Shown piece by piece: positions 28,350 through 36,359 of a stretch of 64,000 bases of DNA (the stretch's first letter is position 1; each line of letters starts with the position of its first letter). Position numbers and translations under genes: made by a program. The stretch is from Tenacibaculum larymnensis (GTDB lineage Bacteria; Bacteroidota; Bacteroidia; Flavobacteriales; Flavobacteriaceae): NCBI RefSeq assembly GCF_028829235.1, contig NZ_JAIWJY010000005.1, positions 1 to 64,000 of the forward strand. The letters run 5' to 3'. Below the pieces are notes generated by a model. The model saw only the letters and a list, made by a program, of their open reading frames with translations, was not told where the DNA came from and made no database searches.

Positions 28350-28820
28350 TTAGCCTAACCAAGCATTCATCATCCACAATGTTTTTTCTTGTTCTGCTAT
28401 AAAGTCACTCATCATTGAGTTTGTACCCTCATCTTCAGCTTTATCAGACAAATCAAGAATTGTACGTTCTATTTTTAATAATTCTGATAGTGAGTCAATA
28501 ATTAACTTTACCGCTTCAACATCATTTGATATATTTTTTCCTACTGGTACTCTTGATACACTAGTGTAATCTTCAAAAGTATGTAATGGCGTTCCTTGTA
28601 ATGTTAAAATACGTTCTGCAATTAAGTCTACTTTTTCTTGTGCATCTGTATAAAATTCTTCAAACTTCATATGCAACTCAAAGAAGTTTTTCCCTTTAAT
28701 ATTCCAGTGTAACCCTCTTACATTTTGGTAATACACTTGAAAATTTGCTAGTAATGTATTTAACTCATTTACTAAGTTTTCGGTTTTTTGTTTATCTAAT
28801 CCTAAAATTGTGGTTGACAT
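28350..28820 (-). CDS. dps: Dps-family ferritin-like DNA/iron protection protein
   Basis: The 156-residue cytoplasmic protein should assemble into a dodecamer that oxidises and stores iron with H2O2. The Dps ferroxidase signature is present (RGLHWNIKGKNFFELH, then FEEFYTDAQEKVDLIAERI). The C-terminus is short (MMNAWLG) without a lysine-rich DNA-binding tail. It is divergently paired with oxyR across 116 bases, the expected setting for peroxide-induced control. Confidence 0.95.
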   Translation of the reverse strand: MSTTILGLDKQKTENLVNELNTLLANFQVYYQNVRGLHWNIKGKNFFELHMKFEEFYTDAQEKVDLIAERILTLQGTPLHTFEDYTSVSRVPVGKNISNDVEAVKLIIDSLSELLKIERTILDLSDKAEDEGTNSMMSDFIAEQEKTLWMMNAWLG

Positions 28821-28856
28821 ATTGTTTTGATTTTAAGTTTTTTACTTTTTCTACTA

Positions 28857-28864
28857 CAAATTTA
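28857..28864 (-). promoter_or_regulatory. -7 element (TAAATTTG) for dps
   Basis: The minus strand reads TAAATTTG, 36 nt before the dps ATG. The dps-oxyR gap probably also holds an OxyR site, but no clear dyad was identified. Confidence 0.45.
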
Positions 28865-28936
28865 GGGTAAGTTTTAACAGTTTTACTATAAAGGTAATCG
28901 ATTGTTTTAATATCTTTATCGAAAATTATTATTGAA

Positions 28937-29878
28937 ATGACTATAACACAATTAAAATATACACTAGCTGTTGCTGAATATAAAAACTTCACCATAGCGG
29001 CAGAACATTGCTTTGTTACACAACCAACGTTGAGTATGCAAATTCAGAAATTAGAAGAAGAATTAGATGCTAAGATTTTTAACCGCTCTAAAAAACCCAT
29101 TGAGTTAACTGAAGTTGGTAAGCGTATTGTAGAGCAAGCCAAAGTTATTGTTGATGAAAGTAATCGTATTATAGATATTGTACACCAACAAAAAGGTTAT
29201 GTTGGTGGTGAGTTCAGACTAGGTATTATCCCTACAATTATGCCTACGTTGCTTCCTATGTTTTTAAAAACTTTTAGTAAGAACTATCCAAAAGTTCAAT
29301 TAGTTATTGAAGAGTTAACTACAGAGGAAATTGTTAGAAAATTAATGGATGGTTATATCGACGCTGCTATTGCTGCAACTCCATTAGAAAATGAAGCTAT
29401 AAAAGAGCGCGTTCTATATTATGAACCTTTTGTTGGTTTGGTTCCTAGCGAACATCGTTTGTTTAAACAAAAGAAATTAAAAGTTGATGATTTAGAGGTT
29501 GATGACATTTTATTGTTAGAAGACGGACATTGTTTTAAAGACAGTGTAATTAATCTTTGCAGAACAAATAAAAGAAGTTCAACACATCACTTTCAATTAG
29601 AAAGTGGAAGTTTTGACACACTGATAAAGTTATCTAAAGACGGTTTAGGAATGACATTACTTCCTTACTTAAATACTTTGGACTTAAATGAGCGAGACAA
29701 AACTCATTTAAGAGAATTTGAAACACCTTCTCCTGCACGTGAGGTTAGCTTAATTTATCATAAATCTCAATTGAAAATGCAATTGATAGAAGCTTTAAAA
29801 ACTACAATTGATAGTGTTATTAGAGGTGCTATTGCTTTTAGTGATGTAGAAATTATAAGTCCACTTCAGAAAAAATAA
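28937..29878 (+). CDS. oxyR: OxyR, peroxide-sensing LysR-type activator
   Basis: The 313-residue regulator has an N-terminal winged HTH (TQLKYTLAVAEYKNFTIAAE, TQPTLSMQIQKLEEEL) and an effector domain with the redox pair in GHCFKDSVINLC. The two cysteines fall at residues 199 and 208, the same numbers as in Escherichia coli OxyR. This makes peroxide sensing by disulfide formation very likely. The gene is divergent from dps, an expected target. Confidence 0.96.
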   Translation: MTITQLKYTLAVAEYKNFTIAAEHCFVTQPTLSMQIQKLEEELDAKIFNRSKKPIELTEVGKRIVEQAKVIVDESNRIIDIVHQQKGYVGGEFRLGIIPTIMPTLLPMFLKTFSKNYPKVQLVIEELTTEEIVRKLMDGYIDAAIAATPLENEAIKERVLYYEPFVGLVPSEHRLFKQKKLKVDDLEVDDILLLEDGHCFKDSVINLCRTNKRSSTHHFQLESGSFDTLIKLSKDGLGMTLLPYLNTLDLNERDKTHLREFETPSPAREVSLIYHKSQLKMQLIEALKTTIDSVIRGAIAFSDVEIISPLQKK

Positions 29879-29917
29879 ACTTCATTAAGCTAACATTTTA
29901 AAATAACTGACCTAGCT

Positions 29918-30664
29918 ATGGGATGGAAAACATCATGCGTAATTATTAACTCTAACAAAGAAGTAGAGAAAGAAAAACTCTTAAATAGTATCGGTTTTCA
30001 TAATCTAAAAAAAATAGTTCCTAAAACGTTTGAAGAGGTTATGTTACCTCCAGATAATACCGTTTATATTACAAAATACAAAGGTAATTGGATAATATGT
30101 GAACAAGAGTTGCCCATAAAATCATTTGAAGAAAACACTTCCAATGAGGAAAATACATTATCTGATTTTTTCCCTGATACTGAAATATGTTCTATTGCTC
30201 TTCAAAGCACTGTTAATTTTTGGGGGTATTCTGTTACTAAAAATAATCAAAAATTAAGAGTTAAAGGAGGAACATCAGAACTAGGTACCTTTATTGATTT
30301 CGGTGAACCTCTTAAAGAGGAAGAAAAACTATTATCTAAGTCAAAAATAGATGAAAATGGGAATAGACTTTATAATTTCGATGATTTTACTGAAGGAGAA
30401 TTTACTGAAGACCAAGTAGGTGAAAATTTTGTATTTGAGTTATGTACAAGGTATTTTGGAAAGCAATTGGATTCAGATGATGAGTTATTATTTGATACTA
30501 ACTTCGAAGGATATAGTTTTTCAAAAACACCTACTAACATAAGAAAAGTTTCTTCTCCTCTTGATAACTTAAATAAAAACACTCAACTAAGTACAAAATT
30601 TCTAAAGTATCTATTATTTATAGTTGCAATAATCATTATACGCCTAATTCTAAAAAACACATAA
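29918..30664 (+). CDS. Unknown 248-aa acidic protein with C-terminal membrane anchor
   Basis: Not recognised. The start MGWKTSCVII resembles openings of DUF6928-like proteins, but the match is weak. The body is acidic and soluble-looking; residues about 225-243 form one hydrophobic helix (YLLFIVAIIIIRLIL), so it is probably a tail-anchored membrane protein facing the cytoplasm. There is no signal peptide. It lies 39 bases after oxyR on the same strand, so it may be co-transcribed, and ends at a bidirectional terminator. Confidence 0.65.
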   Translation: MGWKTSCVIINSNKEVEKEKLLNSIGFHNLKKIVPKTFEEVMLPPDNTVYITKYKGNWIICEQELPIKSFEENTSNEENTLSDFFPDTEICSIALQSTVNFWGYSVTKNNQKLRVKGGTSELGTFIDFGEPLKEEEKLLSKSKIDENGNRLYNFDDFTEGEFTEDQVGENFVFELCTRYFGKQLDSDDELLFDTNFEGYSFSKTPTNIRKVSSPLDNLNKNTQLSTKFLKYLLFIVAIIIIRLILKNT

Positions 30665-30695
30665 AAAATCCCGCTAATAGCGGGATTTTTTATTT
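30663..30695. terminator. Bidirectional terminator between the unknown gene and SulP
   Basis: A perfect 13-bp stem (30663-30675 with 30679-30691) contains TCCCGCT/AGCGGGA with A- and T-runs on both sides. Confidence 0.9.
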
Positions 30696-30711
30696 TTTAT
30701 CGTTAAGCGAT

Positions 30712-32604
30712 TTAAAAACTATATTCTGATAATGGCTTTGGAAAATCTTCTGGATTTGCTGCTAAATGATAACGAGGATCATCTACCGCCTCTTCAATAA
30801 CATCTGCAAAAATCGGGCTTGCTTTATAAAGCAATACTTTACAATCTTCACTTAAATGTTTTAAGGTTACCTTTTTCCCTGCCTTTTGATATTTTTCTAC
30901 TAATATAAAAATAGCTTCAATAGCTGAGTGATCAGAAATACGTGATTCTACAAAATCAATCTCCACATTATCTGGGTCATTCTTAATATCAAACTTTTCG
31001 TTAAAAGCAGTAATACTTCCGAAGAATAAAGGACCCCAAATTTCGTAAACCTTAGTTCCATCTTGTTTAAAACGTTTTCTCGCTCTAATTTTTTTAGCAT
31101 TTTCCCAAGCAAAAACTAATGCTGAAATAATTACTCCAACAAATACAGCAATTGCTAAATCAAAAATCACGGTTACCGCAGATACTATAATTAACACAAT
31201 CGCATCTGATTTTGGTATCTTGTTCATAATTCTAAAGCTCGACCATGCAAATGTGTCAATTACCATCATAAACATTACTCCTACTAAAGCTGCAATAGGT
31301 ACTTGTTCTATATATTTATCTGCAAAAAGGATAAAAATTAATAAAGTAACCGCCATCATAACTCCTGATAAACGACCTCTACCACCTGCGTTAATGTTAA
31401 TTACTGTTTGACCAATCATACCACAACCACCAGTTCCTCCAAACAAACCACTTAACATATTTCCAGCTCCTTGTGCTACACATTCTTTATTACCATCACC
31501 TCTTGAATCTGTTAACTCATCTACTAAATTCATCGTCATCAACGTTTCAATCAATCCAACTGAAGCAGCTAAAAAGGCATACGGTGCTATAAACTTTAAA
31601 GTATCTAAGTTAAATGGTAAATTACTCCAAAGTTCTGCTAAATTCATTTTTTTAGAAATTTCATCAAAACCATTTAAACCTGCTCCTCCACCATCTCTAA
31701 TAAAATCTCCAACATTGATAGACTCTAATCCTCCAAAAATAGACACAAACGTAACAATTAAAATAGCTGTTAACGCTGCTGGTACTTTTGTTGTTAATTT
31801 AGGAAGCAACCATATAATTAGCATTGTTAACAATACTAACCCAATCATAGTATATAGTTTTGTTCCTTGTAAAGTAGACTTTACCACTCCACTATCTTTT
31901 ACTGAATAGAATCCGTCATTTTCTATATTAAAAACAACCTTTTTTGTTTTAGCATCAAAAACTTGTGTATCTGATTTTACAAAAACTTCTTGATTTGTTT
32001 GATTGTTAATTACTGAATTTCCTTTGATTGAAAATAATGCTGCATTTGATACTAGGTCTTGTACTTCATTATCTGCTATTTTATAAACTAGTTCTTTCGA
32101 TTCGGTTTTACGCATGTTTTGCCCGAAAATATCTTTCTTATTTTCTTTAAACATTCCTAGTTGTGCAATAAAAATAACTACAGCTAAACCGTTTACAAAT
32201 CCCATCATTACTGGATGTGGAATTAGTCTAACTAATTTTCCAAGTTTAAATACTCCTGCTAATACTTGAATTAACCCCATTAAAACTACAGCTGCTAGTA
32301 AATAGAAGTACCCCATATTTTCTACAGGTGTATCAAACAACAATCCTTTTGCGTGCCCTTCTTGTATCATGTTTACAAAAATTACAGCCACAGCTCCTGC
32401 TGCTCCTGAAATTAAACCTGGTCTTCCTCCAAAAATTGCTGAAACAATTCCCACAACGAAAGCTCCAAACAGTGCTACAATAGGACTAATTTGAGCCACA
32501 AAAGCAAAAGCTACCACTTCTGGTATCATCGCTAACGATACTGTAATACCTGCTAAAGAATCGTCTTTTATGTTAATCTTCTTACTTTTAATGTATTTCA
32601 TCAT
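30712..32604 (-). CDS. SulP-family anion transporter with STAS domain and a periplasm-type insertion
   Basis: The 630-residue membrane protein has SulP core segments (MIPEVVAFAFVAQISPIVAL, GGTGGCGMIGQTVININAGGRGR) and a C-terminal STAS domain (about 520-610). The family imports sulfate, bicarbonate or other anions by sodium or proton coupling. Between early helices (about residues 152-246) is an extra ~95-residue hydrophilic, beta-like segment not found in ordinary SulP proteins. The substrate is not deducible, and no carbonic anhydrase gene lies nearby. Confidence 0.92.
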   Translation of the reverse strand: MMKYIKSKKINIKDDSLAGITVSLAMIPEVVAFAFVAQISPIVALFGAFVVGIVSAIFGGRPGLISGAAGAVAVIFVNMIQEGHAKGLLFDTPVENMGYFYLLAAVVLMGLIQVLAGVFKLGKLVRLIPHPVMMGFVNGLAVVIFIAQLGMFKENKKDIFGQNMRKTESKELVYKIADNEVQDLVSNAALFSIKGNSVINNQTNQEVFVKSDTQVFDAKTKKVVFNIENDGFYSVKDSGVVKSTLQGTKLYTMIGLVLLTMLIIWLLPKLTTKVPAALTAILIVTFVSIFGGLESINVGDFIRDGGGAGLNGFDEISKKMNLAELWSNLPFNLDTLKFIAPYAFLAASVGLIETLMTMNLVDELTDSRGDGNKECVAQGAGNMLSGLFGGTGGCGMIGQTVININAGGRGRLSGVMMAVTLLIFILFADKYIEQVPIAALVGVMFMMVIDTFAWSSFRIMNKIPKSDAIVLIIVSAVTVIFDLAIAVFVGVIISALVFAWENAKKIRARKRFKQDGTKVYEIWGPLFFGSITAFNEKFDIKNDPDNVEIDFVESRISDHSAIEAIFILVEKYQKAGKKVTLKHLSEDCKVLLYKASPIFADVIEEAVDDPRYHLAANPEDFPKPLSEYSF

Positions 32605-32686
32605 AATTTCTAAGAGTCTTTTGTAAAAGTGCGCAAATGTAAAGATAATTTTATAGACCTAGTTTTACGTTTCATTAAGTTTAATT

Positions 32687-32716
32687 TTGTCAGCGTAAAT
32701 TTTTGCCTTAATTTTG
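32687..32716 (+). promoter_or_regulatory. Complete Bacteroidota promoter for the pyrR-pyrB operon
   Basis: TTG (32687-32689), 19 nt, then TAATTTTG (32709-32716), ending 35 nt before the pyrR ATG. No attenuator hairpin was seen in the short leader. Confidence 0.6.
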
Positions 32717-32751
32717 AACGTTGAACTATCAAACCAATTTGGTAGCAACAA

Positions 32752-33306
32752 ATGAGCAGAAAAACACTACTTACTTCGAAAGAAATTGAAATCATTCTGC
32801 ATCGATTAGCGTGCCAGTTAATCGAGAATCACAACGATTTTTCTAACACCGTTTTAATAGGATTACAACCTAGAGGTTCTTATTTAGCAAATCGATTGGC
32901 TAAGTTATTAAGAGAGGAATATCATATTAAAGACTTAAAATTAGGTTTGTTAGATATTACTTTTTATCGTGATGATTTTCGCAGAAGAGAAGAACCATTA
33001 GAAGCCACTTCCACACAAATTGACTTTTTAATTGAAGGAAAACAGGTGGTTATTATTGATGATGTATTATTTTCAGGAAGAAGCGTTAGAAGTGCTTTAA
33101 CAGCACTACAATCCTACGGAAGACCTGATAATATTGAGTTATTAGTATTAATTGATCGTCGTTTTAGCCGTCATTTACCAATTCAACCTAATTACAGAGG
33201 AAGACAAGTAGATGCCATCAATGAAGAAAAAGTAGTTGTTAACTGGCAAGAAACTCATAAAGAAGATACAATTTACCTTGAACCCAAGCCCTCAAAGCTT
33301 GATTAG
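32752..33306 (+). CDS. pyrR: PyrR, pyrimidine regulator/uracil phosphoribosyltransferase
   Basis: The 184-residue protein has a type I PRTase fold with PRPP loop VVIIDDVLFSGRSVRSAL and the N-terminal SKEIEIILHRLACQL region of PyrR. The family binds pyr mRNA with UMP in Gram-positives and also has uracil PRTase activity; RNA binding in Bacteroidota is less certain. It heads a run with pyrB 24 bases downstream. Confidence 0.94.
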   Translation: MSRKTLLTSKEIEIILHRLACQLIENHNDFSNTVLIGLQPRGSYLANRLAKLLREEYHIKDLKLGLLDITFYRDDFRRREEPLEATSTQIDFLIEGKQVVIIDDVLFSGRSVRSALTALQSYGRPDNIELLVLIDRRFSRHLPIQPNYRGRQVDAINEEKVVVNWQETHKEDTIYLEPKPSKLD

Positions 33307-33330
33307 TTATGATTAAAAAAACAAACTAAA

Positions 33331-34263
33331 ATGAAGCAGTTAAGTGTTGAACATTTATTAGGAATCAAATACCTTAACAAAAATGACCTTGAGCTTATTT
33401 TTGAAACTGCTGCTCATTTTAAAGAAGTCATTAACCGACCTATAAAAAAGGTTCCTTCATTACGTGATATTACAATTGCTAATTTATTTTTTGAAAATAG
33501 CACACGTACAAAACTTTCTTTTGAATTAGCTGAAAAGCGTTTATCTGCAGATGTTATTAATTTTTCTGCAGGACAATCTTCAGTAAAAAAAGGAGAAACT
33601 TTAATTGATACTGTAAACAACATTTTATCAATGAAAGTTGATATTGTTGTAATGCGTCATTCAAATGTAGGAGCAGGAATTTTCTTATCGAACCATGTGG
33701 ATGCTAAAATTATTAATGCTGGTGATGGTACACACGAACATCCTACACAAGCATTATTAGATAGTTTTTCTATGAGAGAAGCTTTAAACAGCGACTTAAA
33801 AGGAAAGAAAATTGTAATTGTTGGTGATGTCTTACATTCGCGTGTAGCTTTATCAAACATATTCGCTTTACAACTACAAGGCGCTAAGGTAAAAGTTTGT
33901 GGACCAAGTACTTTAATTCCTAGATACATTTCTAGTTTAGGTGTTGAAGTAGAAACAAACCTTAAAAAAGCTTTAGAGTGGTGTGATGTTGCTAATGTAT
34001 TACGTGTACAACATGAACGTATGGATATTAAATATTTTCCATCAACTAGAGAATACACACAACTTTTTGGTATTAACAAAGAAATATTAGACAATCTTGG
34101 TAAAAAAATTGTCATTATGCACCCTGGACCTATTAATAGAGGTGTAGAACTAACAAGTAATGTTGCCGACAGTGATCAATCAATTATTCTAAATCAAGTA
34201 GAAAATGGAGTTGCTGTTCGTATGGCAGTTATTTATTTGTTAGCACAACAAATAAAAAGATAG
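33331..34263 (+). CDS. pyrB: Aspartate carbamoyltransferase catalytic chain
   Basis: Condenses carbamoyl phosphate with aspartate in the first committed step of pyrimidine synthesis. The 310-residue length is typical. The carbamoyl-phosphate motif is FFENSTRTKLSFELAEKRL, with HEHPTQALLD and the late MHPGPINRGVEL also present. It is co-oriented with pyrR and followed by a 110-aa gene after 2 bases, so it is part of the same operon. No pyrI was seen. Confidence 0.96.
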   Translation: MKQLSVEHLLGIKYLNKNDLELIFETAAHFKEVINRPIKKVPSLRDITIANLFFENSTRTKLSFELAEKRLSADVINFSAGQSSVKKGETLIDTVNNILSMKVDIVVMRHSNVGAGIFLSNHVDAKIINAGDGTHEHPTQALLDSFSMREALNSDLKGKKIVIVGDVLHSRVALSNIFALQLQGAKVKVCGPSTLIPRYISSLGVEVETNLKKALEWCDVANVLRVQHERMDIKYFPSTREYTQLFGINKEILDNLGKKIVIMHPGPINRGVELTSNVADSDQSIILNQVENGVAVRMAVIYLLAQQIKR

Positions 34264-34265
34264 TC

Positions 34266-34598
34266 ATGAACATAGTAGATAAAACTGATTACACTTTAAT
34301 TACTTCTGATGAGAAAACATTTTCTAGTTTCTTAGAAAACTTTGATAATGAATATGTAAACCTTACAGGAAAAAACCTGATTATTGTAATTTCAGAAGAA
34401 TTTAATGCCCCTAACAAAAATATTTTGCTATTTTTGAGATACGCGGAACAACATCAGAACAATGGCACATCTTTTGTAGTTGTGTCTAAAGATGTTACTA
34501 TTGATGATTTTCCTGATACCTTTAACATTGTTCCTACATTAGTAGAGGCAGAAGATGTTATAGAAATGGAAAACATTCAACGTGATTTAGGTTTTTAA
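34266..34598 (+). CDS. Unknown 110-aa protein in the pyr-rnz operon
   Basis: A small soluble acidic protein with alternating beta/alpha pattern (YTLITSDE, GKNLIIVISEEF, GTSFVVVSKD) reminiscent of STAS or ribonuclease Z-adjacent proteins in related genomes. No catalytic motif is visible. It starts 2 nt after the pyrB stop, so it is translated from the same message. Function unknown. Confidence 0.75.
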   Translation: MNIVDKTDYTLITSDEKTFSSFLENFDNEYVNLTGKNLIIVISEEFNAPNKNILLFLRYAEQHQNNGTSFVVVSKDVTIDDFPDTFNIVPTLVEAEDVIEMENIQRDLGF

Positions 34599-34641
34599 CC
34601 TTATATTTTTAAATAATTATCCATCCCCTAAATGATAATTT

Positions 34642-34962
34642 ATGGTAAAAAAAATACTATTTATAACTTTTTTCTTAGCTATTTCCGTTGGTTTTTCTCA
34701 AGAAAAATCAATTGAGAAGTTAGTAGCATCCCCTAACCCTTTTACGAATAATACTACTATTTATTTTAATGCAAAACACGATCAAACAGTTATCTTAACT
34801 GTTAGAAATGTATTAGGTAAAACTGTTTATAATAAAGAGCTTAAAGTGGTTAAGGGACGTAACTCTTTTCCATTTCAACGCAACGACTTAAAGTCTGGAA
34901 TGTACATTTATGCAATACAAAGTAATAAAGAGATAATTTCAAAACGCTTTGTAATTAAATAA
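34642..34962 (+). CDS. Secreted protein consisting almost only of a T9SS type A sorting domain
   Basis: The 106-residue protein has a signal peptide ending in VGFSQ, then, from about residue 25, a sequence that looks like a complete type A sorting domain: VASPNPFTNNTTIYF, the VLTVRNVLGKTVY block and the final LKSGMYIYAI..KRFVIK. There is essentially no cargo. It ends exactly where rnz begins (TAA then ATG, no gap). It may be a decoy, a regulator of T9SS, or the remains of a larger protein. Confidence 0.8.
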   Translation: MVKKILFITFFLAISVGFSQEKSIEKLVASPNPFTNNTTIYFNAKHDQTVILTVRNVLGKTVYNKELKVVKGRNSFPFQRNDLKSGMYIYAIQSNKEIISKRFVIK

Positions 34963-35904
34963 ATGAGTTTACACTTAACTGTTTTAGGTTGTCATTCTGC
35001 TACACCAAGAGCTAATGCCTACCCAACCTCTCAATACTTAGAAATTAACAATCGTCATTTTTTAATTGATTGCGGTGAGGGCACACAACGTCAAATGAGA
35101 AAGTATAAAGTTGGTTTTTCAAAAATCAACCATATTTTCATTTCTCATTTACATGGTGATCACTTTTTTGGTTTGGTTGGACTTATTGCCACTTTTGGCA
35201 TTCTAAACAGAGAGAAAGAACTGCATATTTACGGACCAAAAGGCATTAAAGAAGTTACTACACTTCAGTTAAAGGTTTCTAAATCATGGACTAAATATCC
35301 TATTATTTTTCACGAATTAGAATCTAAAGAAAGTGAACTTATTTTTGAAGATGATAAGGTTTCTGTTAGAACTATCCCTTTAAATCATAGAGTGTATACT
35401 AATGGTTTTTTATTTACCGAAAAACCAAAACTTAGAAAATTACATATTGAAAATATTCAGCAATACAATGAAATAGAGACTTGTGATTTTCATAATATTA
35501 AAGCTGGTAAAGACTTTATACTCTCTACAGGAGAAGTGATTCCTAATAAAGAATTAACTATTGATCCGCCTAAGCCTTTAAGTTTTGCCTTTTGTAGTGA
35601 TACTGCCTATAAGCCAGATATTATTCCTATAATTAAAGAGGTAGACTTATTATATCATGAAGCTACATTTTTAAAAGATAGAGAAGATTTGTGCGATAAA
35701 ACAAAACACTCTACTGCAGAACAAGCTGCTTCTATTGCCAACCAAGCAAATGTAAATAAGTTAATTATTGGACATTATTCTAGCAGATATAAAAACATTA
35801 ATGATTTTAAAACTGAAGCTCAAACAGTTTTCAAAAACACTGAATTAGCAGAGGCAGGAAAAAGATATAGCACTAATTCTTTTCCTGTTGAAGTTCTAAA
35901 TTAA
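34963..35904 (+). CDS. rnz: Ribonuclease Z
   Basis: Endonuclease that matures tRNA 3' ends. The 313-residue metallo-beta-lactamase fold carries HLHGDHFFGLVGL, SFAFCSDTAY for the Asp ligand, YHEATF and the closing GHYSSRY histidine. The length matches the short RNase Z form. It directly follows the T9SS-tail gene and shares 4 bases at its stop with the convergent CoA-binding gene. Confidence 0.96.
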   Translation: MSLHLTVLGCHSATPRANAYPTSQYLEINNRHFLIDCGEGTQRQMRKYKVGFSKINHIFISHLHGDHFFGLVGLIATFGILNREKELHIYGPKGIKEVTTLQLKVSKSWTKYPIIFHELESKESELIFEDDKVSVRTIPLNHRVYTNGFLFTEKPKLRKLHIENIQQYNEIETCDFHNIKAGKDFILSTGEVIPNKELTIDPPKPLSFAFCSDTAYKPDIIPIIKEVDLLYHEATFLKDREDLCDKTKHSTAEQAASIANQANVNKLIIGHYSSRYKNINDFKTEAQTVFKNTELAEAGKRYSTNSFPVEVLN

Positions 35905-36263
35905 TACTGCTTTGTTGATAGGAGTACTAAAGTACAGGCTATTTCGCTCTCAATCCCATTTTCTTTTAACAACTCTATAAACTCAATATTTTCAGTTCCT
36001 GGATTAAAAATTACTCTGCGAGGTTGTAGATTAATTATATACTCATAATACAATTTCTGACGCTCTGGATTTAAGTATAATGTTACAGTATCAATATTTT
36101 TAAAAAAAATATTTTCTGTTTCAATGACTACATCTCCAACATTTCCTTTTTGTAACCCAATTGCTACAGTTTCTATATCATTGTCTCTTAACTTTTTAAT
36201 AGCAATATTAGAGTATCTAGAAGGCTTTAAAGAGGCTCCTAGTACCAAAGTACGTTTTTTCAT
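35901..36263 (-). CDS. CoA-binding domain protein
   Basis: The 120-residue Rossmann-like protein of the YccU/CoA_binding type begins TLVLGASLKPSRYSNIAIKKL and has the late motif VIFNPGTEN. Members bind CoA-like nucleotides; their role is unclear. It is convergent with rnz with a 4-base overlap of stop codons. Confidence 0.9.
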   Translation of the reverse strand: MKKRTLVLGASLKPSRYSNIAIKKLRDNDIETVAIGLQKGNVGDVVIETENIFFKNIDTVTLYLNPERQKLYYEYIINLQPRRVIFNPGTENIEFIELLKENGIESEIACTLVLLSTKQY

Positions 36264-36359
36264 TTTCTGTTAATAATACGTTAAACTCTCTTAAACTGAG
36301 TAACAAAGTTAGACAATTAAGAGTCTATTAAGCACCAAAACAATTCAAAAACAACAAAA

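Noticed and set aside
33657..34115. Open frame of 152 codons opposite pyrB
   Set aside because: Antisense shadow inside a well-supported gene; its Cys/Ser-rich composition is not protein-like.
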